Position numbers and translations under genes: made by a program. The notes below the pieces were generated by a model. It did not search any database. It was given only the letters and a program-made list of their open reading frames with translations, and had not been told where the DNA came from. A stretch of DNA of 64,000 bases from Ophioderma brevispina (lineage: Eukaryota; Echinodermata; Ophiuroidea; Amphilepidida; Ophiodermatidae): positions 1-64,000 of the forward strand of contig JAMKCH010001667.1 in assembly GCA_023653785.1 (NCBI GenBank). The letters run 5' to 3'. Shown here piece by piece: positions 61,390 through 64,000 of the stretch; positions within the stretch are counted from its first letter, which is position 1, and every line of letters starts with the position of its first letter.

Positions 61390-61700
61390 CTCAAGTTTTG
61401 GTTTTTGGGTGGGGATGTGCCTCCAATTTTTTCCAAAAAAAGGGACCCATGAGATAACCAGAGATGTAAATTTTGGAACCAATTAACCAAATTGTCTTTT
61501 AAATTTGACATTTTAAAGGCAAATTTGCTAAATTTTTGGCATCAGATTGAGGAGGATTTGACTAATTTTCCATTTACTGGGGGGCTGGGAAACATGGCTC
61601 AATTTGGGGAATAGTAAGGCTAAGACCCCGTTTCTATTGAACAATGACTTTCCCAAGTTTCCATTATCAGTTGTGAACTTGGGGATGATTTCAATAAATT
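61390..61700 (-). repeat. Dispersed repeat family 1, copy c (inverted)
   Basis: Its reverse complement shows GGAAAATTAGTCAAAT, GCAAATTTGCC, 'gggtccctttttttgg' and GGAGGCACATCCCCACCC, in the same order as 2130-2340. Confidence 0.65.
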
Positions 61701-62212
61701 GTACCAAGTGTTTATCAAACTTTTTCTTTCTATTATTGTTCATTCCAATCAAAGTGTAACATGCAAGTTTTGCAGATAACGAGTCAACTTTTATTATTTA
61801 CGGTTTTGTCAGATTTCAATCTATCTGCATATAAAATGAAAACAAATTTCAAGGCGTGTTATTTAAACGTCAGTTATATGCTACTTTGTTTGTGTGAATC
61901 AAAAGAAAATTTATCAATCTAGAAATATTGCACCTGCTTGCTATGAAATTCTAAAACAGTAACCAATAGTACAGTATTTATACGGATATAACCATAAAAG
62001 GTTATTATGGTCTGTATATAAGAAATTTAATCTGAATTTATACTATGTATTCATATTATTACATCAAAGATATCATGTAGTTAGTCACTTAAGGTTTGTA
62101 TACCAAAGCCCTCTCTTTCTCTATATATATTTCTATATATGTTTGTATAAATACCAAAGTCTAGCTATCAGTATATAGTTTACAGGAATGTTTGTATATC
62201 AAAGCCACCCCT

Positions 62213-62565
62213 CAGATTAAAGGGGATGGCCCCGATTTAGTCATATCAATTGTTCGTCTTGATTTCATGACTGGCTTAAAAATCCCCTTTGTAAAGTTTC
62301 CGCGTTGTAATTGAATCGGTCTTGATGTGGACTAATAACGTGATTTTGTAAGTCCCATAGAGAACTGTGTAAAATTCATATTGGTCCAACCAAAATGGTT
62401 CACATTTTTGCTCATAAATCCAACAAACAAAGTTTCACAGGTAAAATGAGAAAAATCACGCTTTCTTCTTTCTTAGGGCACCAAAATGTTGATCAACTCT
62501 CTGGAAAATCAGGGGCTCTGGGGATGAGGCTGTTGCGAATCGGGCCATGACCCTTTAATATTGTT
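62213..62565. mobile_element. Putative MITE with GGGATGGCCCGAT ends
   Basis: Left end TTAAAGGGGATGGCCCCGATT; right end, complemented, reads TTAAAGGGTCATGGCCCGATT. The same end occurs near 1673, at the edge of repeat family 1. No coding capacity. Confidence 0.6.
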
Positions 62566-64000
62566 TAAAGTTCATATGGAGGTGTTCCCTCTAGGTTGAA
62601 TATATTTTAAATGGCTGATTTTTCTATGCAATTTTTATCTATTTATCTGATAAATATTTACAGTGTTGTTCGTGATACTTGTTATGTACCAACATAACTA
62701 GAACCTCCAGATGCTGGCGGCTGATGTTCATTTAATGTGGCTTAATGTGGCAGCACCTCAAGTGAATCAAAATATAGTATGGCAATATAGGACTGAAAAC
62801 TACAAGGCATTTTGGCACTTGATGTTGGGCTGCTGTGTAGTCTCCCGTTCGCCAGTCTTGGTAGGGGGGTTTCGCCAACGGTTACGTTTATGTGGATACT
62901 CGCCCCACAAGTCCGGGGAGTTCCAGGTACACATCAAGCTTGTTCACTGATTGTTTGAAATTATCTCAAGATCTTGAGACAAAAACATGACCGACCGCGG
63001 TGGAGTATTATCAAAATCCCGATGTTGTTATATGTTTTTGTACTGGAAAAAAACAGGCTGAAAACATTGCCAAGAATTATTTCAATTTCTTAATTGGAGC
63101 AACGCCTATAGCTGAACTAATCAGCGATCGACCTGAATGAAATTTCCCAGACTGGTTTTGTGGTGAGTACAATTTGCAGTATATACATTCCACAGACAGG
63201 ACACCCACCGAGTCATGGGACCGAGGGCCTACTGTCATGGATGGTCCCATGATGAACACGACCAGTTTACAGTAGTACGGTTTTGAAATGAGAAGATATT
63301 ATTGATAACATATTAGGTTTTGTACATATTTGAAATTTTTGGTGAAGTTCTTGTGTTATGTATTAAACCAATGACAGTATCAGCAGAGTTTGATTCTTGA
63401 CTGCCCCCTGGAACCACCAAAACAAGGATTTAGGCACTCAGTTTAGATTATATTGTGGCATTACAGTTTGCACTGGGCTGCAATACCATTTAAACGGCTC
63501 TCTGGAAGGATAAATACCAACTTAGAAAATTTGCAATGTTTCGTAGGGTTGTTTACACTGGGCAAAAGATGTATCGAATTCACTTAGGTCATAATTGAAT
63601 TCATTCCTTGATGAGTGTAAACAGGTTACAGTAGCCCAATATTACAACGCAATCAAAAAGTCGAATTCAAAAATGACTTATTCATCATTCGAGGGAACTC
63701 GGAAGGTATTACATCTTTTTTTTATAACGAAAGTTGTTATCGATTCAATTACCACGCATGATGGCCCGACTTTGATGTCGTTTTTACACTTTTCAGCCAA
63801 GCAACAAATACCCAATTGTAAATTAGTTTATTTCCCTAACTCTCCGGCCACTGACGACTAGACTAACGACTTGTATTTTCTTCAACAGAAAACTGGGTGC
63901 ATTATAAATCCTCAACGACAATGCAGATCATTCGAATATACAAGTATTGATCGCACACACAAGGTGAATAGGACTTTCATATTGTAACTGTGCAAAATGA
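62566..64000. other. No gene recognised
   Basis: Frames at 62711-62950 (+) and 63595-63861 (+) have no known domain. A short inverted pair TGTTTACACT / AGTGTAAACA brackets 63551-63624. Nothing else stands out. Confidence 0.4.

Noticed and set aside
63549..63626. Inverted TGTTTACACT/AGTGTAAACA pair as a MITE
   Set aside because: Arms are only about 10 bases and the interior is not self-complementary beyond a GAATTCA pair.
1..64000. CRISPR arrays, operons, phage or bacterial genes
   Set aside because: Tandem repeats present are minisatellites with degenerate, contiguous units; no spacer pattern and no prokaryotic gene structure.

Overview
This is eukaryotic, animal, nuclear DNA: AT-rich, packed with interspersed repeats, and carrying one recognisable gene split into short exons with GT-AG introns. 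There are no operons, ribosome binding sites, CRISPR arrays or other prokaryotic signs. The gene is the animal P protein (OCA2, pink-eyed dilution) on the + strand, spread over about 53 kb. Large introns, repeats with a marine-invertebrate look and good similarity to vertebrate P protein suggest a marine invertebrate, possibly a deuterostome; the species cannot be settled from the sequence.

Layout. 1-5905: upstream or intronic DNA with repeats and no recognised exon. 5906-59170: fifteen exons or probable exons of the OCA2-like gene, at about 5906, 6707, 8660, 9465, 14901, 17609, 27615, 30127, 34862, 36361, 39781, 42477, 54231, 55898 and 59083, ending in a TAG stop at 59168-59170. In order they encode the luminal N-terminal region, the first transporter half (with an LDNVTT box and a [10 protein letters not shown] box), a charged cytosolic linker, and the second half (with an IDNIPFTT box and a [10 protein letters not shown] box) up to a normal C-terminus. 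The N-terminal cytosolic tail and first membrane segment were not found and probably lie before the window. 59171-64000: 3' UTR and flank, no other gene seen.

Most exons carry small insertions or deletions, and a few carry stops, yet splice sites and protein similarity are kept. This looks either like an unpolished long-read assembly or like a decaying gene copy; the even spread of single-base indels with conserved residues makes me lean to the first.

The introns are a museum of repeats: a DNA transposon nested inside another repeat, several foldback or MITE-like elements with long inverted repeats, tRNA-derived elements, a truncated non-LTR retrotransposon, several minisatellites, and large repeats present two or three times in direct or inverted orientation. 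I did not find an undescribed biochemical system here; the most useful results are the full exon chain of the gene, the indel pattern, and the nested and foldback repeats.
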